Shown here: positions 1-5,643 of the stretch, one piece after another | How the letters are laid out: each line of letters starts with the position of its first letter | How positions within the stretch are numbered: position 1 is the stretch's first letter | Assembly: GCA_031279895.1 (NCBI GenBank) | Contig: JAITHR010000022.1 | Span: forward strand, 1-5,643 | Source: Spirochaetaceae bacterium | GTDB taxonomy: Bacteria; Spirochaetota; Spirochaetia; Treponematales; Breznakiellaceae | Direction of reading: 5' to 3' | Length of the DNA stretch: 5,643 nucleotides | Made by a program: the position numbers and the translations under genes | The notes under the pieces: model-generated | Seen by the model: the letters and a program-made list of their open reading frames with translations, nothing else | Told to the model about the DNA's origin: nothing | The model's database searches: none

Positions 1-5
1 AAGGA
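1..5 (+). promoter_or_regulatory. Possible ribosome binding site for pnp
   Basis: AAGGA at the very start of the window is the only purine-rich Shine-Dalgarno-like stretch before pnp. It lies 12 bases from the chosen ATG at 18, which is long, but only 4 bases from another ATG at 10. That ATG opens a frame of just three codons whose TGA (19-21) overlaps the pnp ATG as ATGA. The same frame is open to the left window edge, reading KENMIL then stop, so these bases may instead be the end of an upstream gene that overlaps pnp. Confidence 0.35.
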
Positions 6-17
6 AAATATGATTCT

Positions 18-2159
18 ATGATTCAAAGAGTAACATACACCATAGCCGGCAAGGAACTCGTCCTTGAAACCGGCAAAATAGCAAAACAGGCAAACGGCGC
101 GGTCTTCGCCCAATACGCGGGTTCCTGCGTCATAGCTACCGTGTGCGCTTCGGAGGACTCGGTAGAGGGTCTTGATTACGTGCCGGTTACGGTTGACTAT
201 AACGAAAAATACTACGCCGCGGGCAAAATACCCGGCGGCTTTATCAAACGGGAGGGGCGCCCGAAAGACAAGGAGATTCTTGTCTCCCGCCTTATCGACC
301 GTCCCATGCGCCCGCTTTTTGAAAAGCGCTTCGGGCGGGAAATCCAAATCGTGCCGACCACCCTCTCGACGGACCAGATCAACCCCCCTGATATGCTGGC
401 GATTATCGCGTCTTCCGCTGCGGTGCATATCTCGGATATTCCCTTTAACGGGCCGGTCGCCGGAGTGCGTATGTGCCTTATCAAAGGCGAACTCGTGGTC
501 AACCCCACCTATCGGGAGATAGAAGAATCCGACCTTGAGATTGTGGTGGCCGGCACCAAACACGGTATCACCATGGTGGAAGGCGGGGCCAACGAAGTGG
601 CGGAAGACCTTATGATCGCGGCGCTCGAAAAAGCCGCCGCCATGATAGGGGAGCTGTGCGTCCTCCAGGAGAGCCTGCGGGAACTGGCGGGAAAAGCGAA
701 ACTTCCGCTCACCGAGAGCGCCGCGTCCCTGCAAAACGCGGAGGCCCTTCGGAAAGAGGCGTACCCCCGTCTCCACGAAGCGTGTTTTCTCAAAGGCAAG
801 ACGGTGCGGCACGAGGCTATCCGTCGGGTAAAGGCGGATTTTAAGGCGCGGTACGCGGAACAGCTCGAAGACGAGACGCAGAGAAAGCTCTTTTCCGCGC
901 TTTTTGAAGACATGGAATACGAAATCGTGCGCTCGTCCATCCTGGACAAGGGCCTGCGGGTTGACGGGAGAGGCACGGAAGACATTCGGGATATTGCCTG
1001 CGAAGTGGGCGTGCTCCCCATGACCCACGGATCCGCACTCTTTACCCGCGGCGAAACCCAGTCCCTTGTGGTAACTACCTTGGGAACCGTGTTTGACGAA
1101 CAGATTTTCGACGACATCGAAGGGGACAAGCGGGAAAATTTCATTCTGCACTATAACTTCCCGCCCTATTCGGTGGGTGAAGTGGGGCGGCTCGGCACCG
1201 GACGACGGGAAATCGGCCACGGCAATCTGGCGCGGCGCTCCCTGGAGGCAATGGTTCCCGCCAAAGAAGCGTTCCCCTATACCGTTCGGGTCGTCTCCGA
1301 AATTATGGAATCCAACGGCTCCTCCTCAATGGCATCGGTCTGCGGCGGTACGCTGGCCATGCTCAACGCGGGCGTTCCCATGAAAAAGCCCGTGGCGGGC
1401 ATTGCGATGGGGCTTATTACCGACGGTGAGCGCTCCGCGGTGCTGTCGGATATTCTGGGGGAAGAGGATCACCTGGGGGACATGGACTTTAAGGTCGCGG
1501 GAACCGAGAGCGGGATTACCGGCTTCCAGATGGACATCAAAATCGCCGGAGTAAACCCGGAGATTATGCGGAAGGCTCTGGATCAGGCGCGGCGGGGGAG
1601 GCTCCATATCCTCTCGATTATGAACGCCACGATTAAAGAGCCTACCCGCGTAAGCGACCTTGCCCCGAAAATCGTGAGCTTCAAAATCGAGATCGACAAA
1701 ATAGGCGCGCTTATCGGGCCCGGGGGGAAAAACATCAAGGCCCTCTGCGAACAGTTCCATGTTACCATCAACACCGATAACGACGGCACCGTTACGATTT
1801 ACGGGAAAAACGCCAAAGAAGCGGATGAAGCCAGAGACGCGGTGATGGGCATTGTGGCGGATCCGGAATCCGGCAGGATATATACCGGCACGGTGAAGCG
1901 GATCATGGAGTTCGGGGCCTTTGTGGAGATTCTGCCGGGAAAAGAAGGGCTGGTGCATATTTCAAAGCTCTCCCGTCAAAGGATCGCCGCGGTTACCGAC
2001 GTGCTTAAAGAGGGGCAGACCCTTCCGGTCAAACTCCTTGAGATAGACAAAATGGGACGGCTTAACCTTTCGTATATTGACGCGGTAGATCCCCAGCCAA
2101 ACGACGAAAGCCCCCCCCCGCATCGTGAGCGGAACCACCACCCGCCGCGCCGCCGCTAG
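18..2159 (+). CDS. pnp: Polynucleotide phosphorylase (PNPase)
   Basis: Cytoplasmic trimeric 3'-5' exoribonuclease that degrades RNA with phosphate, releasing nucleoside diphosphates; in many bacteria it works with RNase E/Y and a helicase. At 713 aa it matches the family (E. coli about 711). Domains in order: first RNase PH domain (about 10-145, with [10 protein letters not shown] at 73-82 and [12 protein letters not shown] at 90-101); all-helical linker (about 150-235); second, catalytic RNase PH domain (about 315-540); KH domain (about 550-612, GPGG loop at 567-570); S1 domain (about 618-687, starting near [11 protein letters not shown]). The phosphate-binding SSS is at 435-437, and the metal-binding aspartates equivalent to E. 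coli D486 and D492 are D484 and D490, so the enzyme should be active. The ATG at 18 gives the usual N-terminus. The last 15 residues ([15 protein letters not shown]) are unlike a normal tail and follow a nine-C run at 2111-2119; a change of one C would alter this end. The function call is essentially certain; the exact C-terminus is not. Confidence 0.98.
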   Translation: MIQRVTYTIAGKELVLETGKIAKQANGAVFAQYAGSCVIATVCASEDSVEGLDYVPVTVDYNEKYYAAGKIPGGFIKREGRPKDKEILVSRLIDRPMRPLFEKRFGREIQIVPTTLSTDQINPPDMLAIIASSAAVHISDIPFNGPVAGVRMCLIKGELVVNPTYREIEESDLEIVVAGTKHGITMVEGGANEVAEDLMIAALEKAAAMIGELCVLQESLRELAGKAKLPLTESAASLQNAEALRKEAYPRLHEACFLKGKTVRHEAIRRVKADFKARYAEQLEDETQRKLFSALFEDMEYEIVRSSILDKGLRVDGRGTEDIRDIACEVGVLPMTHGSALFTRGETQSLVVTTLGTVFDEQIFDDIEGDKRENFILHYNFPPYSVGEVGRLGTGRREIGHGNLARRSLEAMVPAKEAFPYTVRVVSEIMESNGSSSMASVCGGTLAMLNAGVPMKKPVAGIAMGLITDGERSAVLSDILGEEDHLGDMDFKVAGTESGITGFQMDIKIAGVNPEIMRKALDQARRGRLHILSIMNATIKEPTRVSDLAPKIVSFKIEIDKIGALIGPGGKNIKALCEQFHVTINTDNDGTVTIYGKNAKEADEARDAVMGIVADPESGRIYTGTVKRIMEFGAFVEILPGKEGLVHISKLSRQRIAAVTDVLKEGQTLPVKLLEIDKMGRLNLSYIDAVDPQPNDESPPPHRERNHHPPRRR
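2111..2119 (+). repeat. Nine-base poly-C tract at the pnp/dut junction
   Basis: A run of nine C lies within the last codons of pnp. Its length decides how pnp ends. With nine C the frame stops at TAG 2157-2159 (713 aa). With ten it would read PPPAS and stop at TGA 2126-2128, which overlaps the possible dut GTG start as GTGA. With eight it would run straight into the dut frame and fuse the two proteins. It may be a slippery tract, a sequencing error, or simply a tolerated low-complexity end. Confidence 0.9.
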
Positions 2160-2163
2160 GCGT

Positions 2164-2607
2164 ATGCCTCCTCCGGTCATAAAGGTACGCGGAACAGACC
2201 CGCGCCTCAAAATTCCCCGGTATGAAAGCGCCGGCGCCTCGGGAATGGACCTCCGGGCGTTTCTTCAGGAGCCGCTCGGTATCCCGCCGCTGGGACGGGC
2301 GCTGGTTCCCACGGGCCTTGCCTTTGAAATCCCCGAAGGCTTTGAGGCGCAGATACGCCCCCGTTCCGGTCTCGCGGCGAAACAGGGCGTAACCGTGCTT
2401 AACGCGCCGGGAACCGTTGATCGGGATTATCGGGGGGAAGTGGCGGTCCTTCTTATCAACTTGGGAACCGAGCCGGTTACGATACGGGACGGGGACCGTA
2501 TCGCCCAAATCGTCATCGCGCCGGTCGTGCAGGCGGTTCTTGCGGAAGTCCAAACCCTTTCCCCCACCGAAAGGGGTTCGGGAGGGTTCGGCTCCACCGG
2601 CATATAG
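2164..2607 (+). CDS. dut: Deoxyuridine 5'-triphosphate nucleotidohydrolase (dUTPase)
   Basis: Hydrolyses dUTP to dUMP and pyrophosphate, keeping uracil out of DNA and supplying dUMP for thymidylate synthesis; cytoplasmic homotrimer. All five trimeric-dUTPase motifs are present (numbered from the ATG at 2164, 147 aa): motif 1 [11 protein letters not shown] at 22-32, motif 2 PRSGLA at 66-71, motif 3 [10 protein letters not shown] at 83-92 with catalytic Asp86, motif 4 DRIAQIV at 111-117, and the C-terminal P-loop-like motif 5 [10 protein letters not shown] at 137-146. The length is close to the E. coli enzyme (about 151 aa). I chose ATG 2164 because the family needs only about 20 residues before motif 1. 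A GTG at 2125 would add 13 low-complexity residues ([12 protein letters not shown] region) and overlap pnp by 35 bases. Neither start has a strong ribosome site (AGG at 2158-2160 is only 3 bases from the ATG), so translation is probably coupled to the end of pnp. Product is certain; start is uncertain. Confidence 0.95.
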   Translation: MPPPVIKVRGTDPRLKIPRYESAGASGMDLRAFLQEPLGIPPLGRALVPTGLAFEIPEGFEAQIRPRSGLAAKQGVTVLNAPGTVDRDYRGEVAVLLINLGTEPVTIRDGDRIAQIVIAPVVQAVLAEVQTLSPTERGSGGFGSTGI

Positions 2608-2619
2608 CCGCACGAAAAC

Positions 2620-3897
2620 ATGAAAGACTACGGAATGACCCGCTCCCTGTCCTGGACGCTGTTTAAGTATATCGTGGGAGAAACCCTCCTCTCTTTTACC
2701 GTGTGCTTCTTCATATTCTTTTTTATCTTCTTCGTAAACCAGATGCTGTTCATCGCGGAGGATATGCTCTCGAAAAAAGCGCCGGTTCCCCAGGTCATCC
2801 GGCTCCTCATCTACGCGGTCCCGTCGGTAATCGCCCTCTCCGCGCCCTTCGCCTCCCTGGTGGGAACCCTGATGACCATCGGGCGGCTCACGTCGGACAA
2901 CGAGATCCTCGTGATGCTCTCTTCCGGGCTCTCGTACCGGATGATTTTCACGCCGGCCTTTGCGGTGGGCGCCTTCATTTCCGCGCTCTCGTTCTTCGCC
3001 AACGACGTGCTCCTTCCAGCCGGGCGGCTCCAGTACGGCAGGCTCTACCGCAAAGTGCTGGCGTCAACGCCGGCTCTGGAACTGAGCGCCCATTCGGTAA
3101 AGCGCTTCAAAGACACGGTCATTGTTACAGGCGACGTAAACGGCAGCTCGATTGACGACGTGTTCATCATCGACAAAACAAGCGAAGGCGAGCGGCGGGT
3201 TATTATGGCGAAAAACGCCGAGCTGCGGGACGCGGGAAAAGAGGGGCTGAGCCTTGATCTCAACCAGGCGTTTGTCCAGTCTTCCAAAGAGATCGCCCGC
3301 GCCGATTACGATTACGCCTCAAGCCGGTTTCTCCGCTACTGGGTTCCCCAGGAGGATATGATTCAGGCCATCTCCTCTCTCACCCCGTCGGAAATGAGTT
3401 CGCGGGACGTGCGTAAGGCCATTCGGGAGAAGCGGAAAACCCTGGGAAAACAGCTTGACCAGCGGTATCATCAGGCGCTTAGCCACGCCCTATCTCTGGA
3501 ATACGGCCTGCGCAAAGGCCCCGCACACGAAGCGTGGAACAGGCGCTCCCACAGCCTCGCAAACTTTACCCGCGAATCCCAGGCCGCCGTAGCCCTGCGG
3601 AAAGACCGGAGCCTCCGCCAGCACCTCATCGAATATTACAAAAAATTCTCCCTCCCCTTGGGCGCGTTTTCTTTCATGTTCCTCACCGTGCCTATCGGCC
3701 TTATGGTCAAGAAAAACGGGCAGGCCATCGGGTTCATCTTCGGCATCGTCATCTCTTTCATCTATTGGGTGCTGCTCATCGGCGGGCAAACCATGGGACT
3801 CAGGCTGGGCTACTCCCCCTTCTGGTCCATGTGGCTCCCGGACCTCGCGGCAATAGGCATCGGCTTCTCCCTCACCCTCTTCCGCATCAAAAAATGA
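2620..3897 (+). CDS. lptF: LptF/LptG-family (YjgP/YjgQ) permease, first of pair
   Basis: Inner-membrane subunit of an Lpt-type ABC exporter, which with a partner permease and the LptB ATPase extracts lipopolysaccharide or a related lipid towards the outer membrane. The layout is that of the family: three N-terminal membrane segments (about 16-46, 62-90, 107-128), a periplasmic beta-rich domain (about 150-245), then three C-terminal segments (about 343-363, 368-392, 405-422). The cytoplasmic coupling-helix region between TM2 and TM3 carries SDNEILVMLSSGLSYR; E95 lines up with the Glu of E. coli LptF/LptG that contacts LptB. The C-terminal signature KKFSLPLGAFSF...VPIGL is typical. At 425 aa it is about 60 longer than E. 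coli LptF (366); the excess lies in a charged, helix-prone stretch at about 255-335. The start is 12 bases after dut with no clear ribosome site; ATG 2635, with GAAAG 8 bases upstream, is an alternative. Family is secure; calling it lptF rather than lptG rests on gene order only. Confidence 0.88.
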   Translation: MKDYGMTRSLSWTLFKYIVGETLLSFTVCFFIFFFIFFVNQMLFIAEDMLSKKAPVPQVIRLLIYAVPSVIALSAPFASLVGTLMTIGRLTSDNEILVMLSSGLSYRMIFTPAFAVGAFISALSFFANDVLLPAGRLQYGRLYRKVLASTPALELSAHSVKRFKDTVIVTGDVNGSSIDDVFIIDKTSEGERRVIMAKNAELRDAGKEGLSLDLNQAFVQSSKEIARADYDYASSRFLRYWVPQEDMIQAISSLTPSEMSSRDVRKAIREKRKTLGKQLDQRYHQALSHALSLEYGLRKGPAHEAWNRRSHSLANFTRESQAAVALRKDRSLRQHLIEYYKKFSLPLGAFSFMFLTVPIGLMVKKNGQAIGFIFGIVISFIYWVLLIGGQTMGLRLGYSPFWSMWLPDLAAIGIGFSLTLFRIKK

Positions 3898-3905
3898 TTC
3901 TTTTA

Positions 3906-3962
3906 TATTCGCAACAAGAGCGACACACGCGGCCTACACTACTCATACGCGACAAGCTGCCT
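3906..3962 (+). repeat. L module, copy 1 (57 bases)
   Basis: Starts TATTCGCAACAAGAG and ends GACAAGCTGCCT directly before U copy 1. It matches 4247-4304 across its whole length except for one substitution and one missing base in the AAGAGCGACACACG part (AAGAACGAACACACG in the other copies). It begins eight bases after the lptF stop codon. Confidence 0.9.
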
Positions 3963-4088
3963 CACAGCGGACTCCGCCTGCTTACAGCCGCAGAGCCGGA
4001 AGCTTATGGAACAGCCGGAGGCTGCCCACAGCGGACTCCGCCTGCTTACAGCCGCGAGGCGGGAAGCTTATGAAACAGCCGGAGGCTG

Positions 4089-4119
4089 TATTCGCAACAA
4101 GAACGAACACACGCGGCCT
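4089..4119 (+). repeat. L module, copy 2, truncated (31 bases)
   Basis: Identical to the first 31 bases of the L copy at 4247-4304, ending GCGGCCT, then joined directly to U copy 3. The missing 27 bases lie between two occurrences of the short sequence GCCT (GCGGCCT and GCTGCCT), which suggests a deletion between short direct repeats. Confidence 0.88.
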
Positions 4120-4246
4120 CACAGCGGACTCCGCCTGCTTACAGCCGCGAGGCGGGAAGCTTATGGAACAGCCGGAGGCGGCCTCACAGCGGACTCCGCC
4201 TGCTTACAGCCGCGAGGCGGGAAGCTTATGGAACAGCCGGAGGCTG

Positions 4247-4304
4247 TATTCGCAACAAGAACGAACACACGCGGCCTACACTACTCATACGCGACAAGCT
4301 GCCT
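4247..4304 (+). repeat. L module, copy 3 (58 bases)
   Basis: Full-length copy between U copies 4 and 5. It shares the AAGAACGAACACACG variant with the truncated copy 2, so these two are closer to each other than to copy 1. Together with U copy 5 it repeats the L-UB arrangement found at 3906-4024, consistent with duplication of a larger block. Confidence 0.9.
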
Positions 4305-4368
4305 CACAGCGGACTCCGCCTGCTTACAGCCGCAGAGCCGGAAGCTTATGGAACAGCCGGAGGCTGCC

Positions 4369-4403
4369 CACAGCGGACTCTGCCTGCTTACAGCCGGAGG
4401 CTG
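4369..4403 (+). repeat. U copy 6, internally deleted (35 bases)
   Basis: Compared with a type B unit, this copy lacks exactly 27 bases between two occurrences of ACAGCCG, leaving GCTTACAGCCGGAGGCTG. It also carries CTCTGCC for CTCCGCC. It is followed by an 11-base linker (4404-4414, CGGAGACGGCC) resembling the 11-base linker after copy 7 (4477-4487, CGGAGGCTGCC), which is a duplicated U tail. Confidence 0.92.
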
Positions 4404-4541
4404 CGGAGACGGCCCACAGCGGACTCCGCCTGCTTACAGCCGCAGAGCCGGAAGCTTATGGAACAGCCGGAGGCTGCGGAGGCTGCCCACAGCGGACTCC
4501 GCCTGCTTACAGCCGCGAGGCGGGAAGCTTATGAAACAGCC

Positions 4542-4546
4542 GGAGG
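4542..4546 (+). promoter_or_regulatory. Shine-Dalgarno for the second permease, supplied by the last repeat
   Basis: GGAGG here is part of the conserved 3' end of U copy 8 (CAGCCGGAGGCTG). It is the best ribosome-site match before the ATG at 4559, with 12 intervening bases, longer than ideal. It also forms part of the small CAGCC/GGCTG hairpin, so its accessibility could depend on local folding. Confidence 0.5.
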
Positions 4547-4558
4547 CTGCTGCTGTGC

Positions 4559-5626
4559 ATGACGACGCTTGACCGGTATCTCCTCAAACAGTTCTTCCCT
4601 ATCTTCGCGGCAGGCGCCATTATGTTCATGCTCTTCATCTCCCTCATCGACCTGTTCGCAAACCTCTGGCGCTACCTCAACTACGAAGTCCCGGCCCGCC
4701 AGATACTCCTCGTGTGCGCCTACTACCTGCCGAAAAGTTTCTCCTACGCCCTGCCGGTGGCCCTCCTCTTTGCCGCGGCCTACACCCTGGGAGACCTGTA
4801 CAGCCGCAACGAACTCTCCGCCATCTTCGCCTCCGGCATCCCGTTCTACCGGTTCAGTATGCCCCTGGTGATCATCGGCCTCCTCTCCTCGGTCTGCTCT
4901 TTCTTCTTTGAGGACAACGTGGTGGTCCCCACTTTCAAACTCAAAAACGACCTGGGGAGCGCACTCCTCCACCAGCCCCGCGGGGCGCGGGACTCGTACA
5001 TCGTGATAAAGTCCAAAAACGGGCGGCGGGTCTATTCAATCGATTATTACGACCACCGGGCTCTGATCCTAAACGGGGTCATCATCCTTGAGGTCCCTGA
5101 AAACAGCGGGCCGCTTTCAGTGGTCCGGGCGCCCAAAGCCGCGTGGAACGGGGAACACTGGGAGTTCACCAACGGGGTGCTGTACGACTGGGAGGGTGAC
5201 CTTATGCGCATAAAACCTCTGGAATCCGGCGCGGACTACACCGAACACCCGGACGCCTTCCGGCGGAGCGCGGTAAACGTGGAGGATCTCTCCGCACGGG
5301 AAGCCGCGTTTATGGTGGACGACCTTAAAATCGCGGGCCTCCCCTTTACCAACGCGCTTGCGGACTATTACCACCGGTATTCCTTTTCCGCAGTGTGTTT
5401 TGTGGTGATGATACTCTCGATTTCTATGGGCGGGCGGTTCAGGAAGAACATCCTCCTTATGAGTTTCGCCTCAAGCCTCGGATCAGCTGTGGTGTTTTAC
5501 GTTACCGAGATGATTACCATGATGATGGCGCGTATGGACTACATCCCGCCCCTCATAGGCGCGTGGTTTCCGGTGGCCCTTTTCGTGCTTATCGGCGCCG
5601 CACTCTTAAAAACCGCCAAAACCTAA
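4559..5626 (+). CDS. lptG: LptF/LptG-family (YjgP/YjgQ) permease, second of pair
   Basis: Expected partner of the permease at 2620-3897 in the inner-membrane part of an Lpt-type exporter. The N-terminus MTTLDRYLLKQFF is the classic family start, supporting ATG 4559. Membrane segments lie at about 12-36, 52-78, 98-118, 273-290, 299-322 and 333-351, with a periplasmic beta-rich domain at about 125-245. The coupling-helix region LGDLYSRNELSAIFASG places E85 at the position of the LptB-contacting Glu of E. coli LptG (E88). The SMGGRFRKN turn after TM4 and the closing GAWFP segment are typical. At 355 aa it is close to E. coli LptG (360), with no insertion like the one in its neighbour. It begins 9 bases after the repeat array and ends in TAA, followed at once by sequence matching the array's repeat in reverse. 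Assigning lptG rather than lptF rests on order and length; the family itself is clear. Confidence 0.9.
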   Translation: MTTLDRYLLKQFFPIFAAGAIMFMLFISLIDLFANLWRYLNYEVPARQILLVCAYYLPKSFSYALPVALLFAAAYTLGDLYSRNELSAIFASGIPFYRFSMPLVIIGLLSSVCSFFFEDNVVVPTFKLKNDLGSALLHQPRGARDSYIVIKSKNGRRVYSIDYYDHRALILNGVIILEVPENSGPLSVVRAPKAAWNGEHWEFTNGVLYDWEGDLMRIKPLESGADYTEHPDAFRRSAVNVEDLSAREAAFMVDDLKIAGLPFTNALADYYHRYSFSAVCFVVMILSISMGGRFRKNILLMSFASSLGSAVVFYVTEMITMMMARMDYIPPLIGAWFPVALFVLIGAALLKTAKT

Positions 5627-5627
5627 C

Positions 5628-5643
5628 CAGCCTCCGGCTGTTC
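5628..5643 (-). repeat. Partial inverted copy of the U element's end
   Basis: CAGCCTCCGGCTGTTC is the exact reverse complement of the last 16 bases of the TGGAACAGCC-type U units and runs off the window edge. Ten of the 16 bases form the CAGCC/GGCTG palindrome and would match in either orientation, but the TCC loop and TTC flank fit only the inverted orientation. The alternative is a small hairpin starting a terminator for the second permease gene. Confidence 0.6.

Larger units (their letters stand above)
3906..4549 (+). repeat. Tandem array of a 62-base element (U) with a ~57-base partner module (L)
   Basis: Eight copies of U begin with CACAGCGGACTC and end with CAGCCGGAGGCTG: 3963-4024, 4027-4088, 4120-4179 (lacking the last two bases), 4185-4246, 4305-4366, 4369-4403 (internally deleted), 4415-4476 and 4488-4549. 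Full copies are 62 bases. Two sequence types exist, differing in nine central bases: CGAGGCGGG (type A: copies 2, 3, 4, 8) and CAGAGCCGG (type B: copies 1, 5, 7). Copies 2 and 8 also have ATGAAAC where the others have ATGGAAC. The full map is L-UB-UA, short L-UA-UA, L-UB-Udel-UB-UA. Each U contains the inverted repeats CAGCC-GGA-GGCTG and GCGG-ACT-CCGC; type A also has CCGCCT/AGGCGG. Each full U contains GGAAGCTTATG, a weak ribosome-site-plus-ATG look-alike. The pattern resembles intergenic REP/BIME-like or tandem minisatellite DNA; I do not recognise it as a named family. Confidence 0.95.
3898..4558. other. Intergenic gap between the two permeases, filled by a repeat array
   Basis: This 661-base gap is out of keeping with the 4- and 12-base gaps elsewhere in the cluster. 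Apart from eight bases after the lptF stop and nine before the lptG ATG, it consists of two repeated modules described in separate entries. I see no recognisable protein domain, tRNA, or intrinsic terminator (no hairpin followed by a T run). Confidence 0.9.

Noticed and set aside
509..1144. Long minus-strand open frame (211 codons) and similar minus-strand frames at 1326-1958, 2062-2613 and 4529-4972
   Set aside because: They are antisense to strongly conserved genes and show no recognisable domain; long antisense frames are expected at this base composition.
3904..3909. TATATT as a -10 promoter element for the second permease
   Set aside because: No acceptable -35 box lies about 17 bases upstream, and the other L copies do not keep the hexamer.
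3534..4073. Open frame of 179 codons over the end of the first permease and the array
   Set aside because: It lies out of frame within a well-conserved permease and continues only because the array is low in stop codons.
3906..4549. CRISPR array
   Set aside because: Repeats are 62 bases, and the sequences between them are not unique: they are copies or remnants of the same L module, or only 2-11 bases long. No cas gene is in the window.
3963..4549. Integron attC sites
   Set aside because: The units are of attC-like length and partly palindromic, but I see no paired RYYYAAC/GTTRRRY core sites and no gene cassettes between them.
4006..4572. A real 188-aa repeat protein
   Set aside because: The same DNA unit is read in all three frames along the ORF because unit spacing is not a multiple of three, so no protein repeat is maintained; it also runs into the clear start of the second permease.
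5628..5643. Intrinsic terminator of the second permease gene
   Set aside because: Not excluded, but the 5-base stem is followed by only TTC before the window ends, and the exact 16-base match to the inverted repeat explains it better.

Overview
The window reads as an intact chromosomal segment from a Gram-negative (diderm) bacterium. A spirochaete of the Treponema group is my best guess. This rests on the gene order pnp - dut - LptF/LptG-type permease - LptF/LptG-type permease, which I recall from treponemes, and on the look of the proteins. It is an inference, and the sequence does not prove the species. All four genes are on the + strand, close together, and look like one transcription unit.

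Layout. Positions 18-2159 encode polynucleotide phosphorylase with all expected domains. It ends in an odd Pro/Arg-rich tail read through a run of nine C. Four bases later comes a complete dUTPase (2164-2607, with an alternative GTG start at 2125 that overlaps pnp). Twelve bases after that is the first six-TM LptF/LptG-family permease (2620-3897), which carries an unusually long charged helical stretch before its last three membrane segments. The second permease (4559-5626) has normal family length. No promoter or terminator can be supported within the gene-dense part.

The exception to this compact layout is the 661-base gap between the two permeases (3898-4558). It is almost entirely filled by a tandem array of a 62-base element (U), present in eight copies, one with a clean internal deletion. 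The copies are separated by full or collapsed versions of a second ~57-base module (L). The unit is rich in short inverted repeats, has few stop codons in any + strand frame, and has stops on the - strand. The last copy ends 9 bases before the second permease's start codon and supplies its likely Shine-Dalgarno sequence. Just after that gene's stop, the last 16 bases of the window match the end of the same element in inverted orientation, so the second permease may be bracketed by inverted copies of the repeat family.

How the genes fit together: Pnp (3'-5' RNA phosphorolysis) and Dut (dUTP removal) are housekeeping nucleotide/RNA genes. The two permeases are expected to pair as the membrane part of an Lpt-type ABC exporter, using an LptB-like ATPase encoded elsewhere, that extracts a lipopolysaccharide-like or other lipid from the inner membrane. 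Because the two permeases normally act as a 1:1 heterodimer, a repeat array between them in the same operon is the most interesting thing here.
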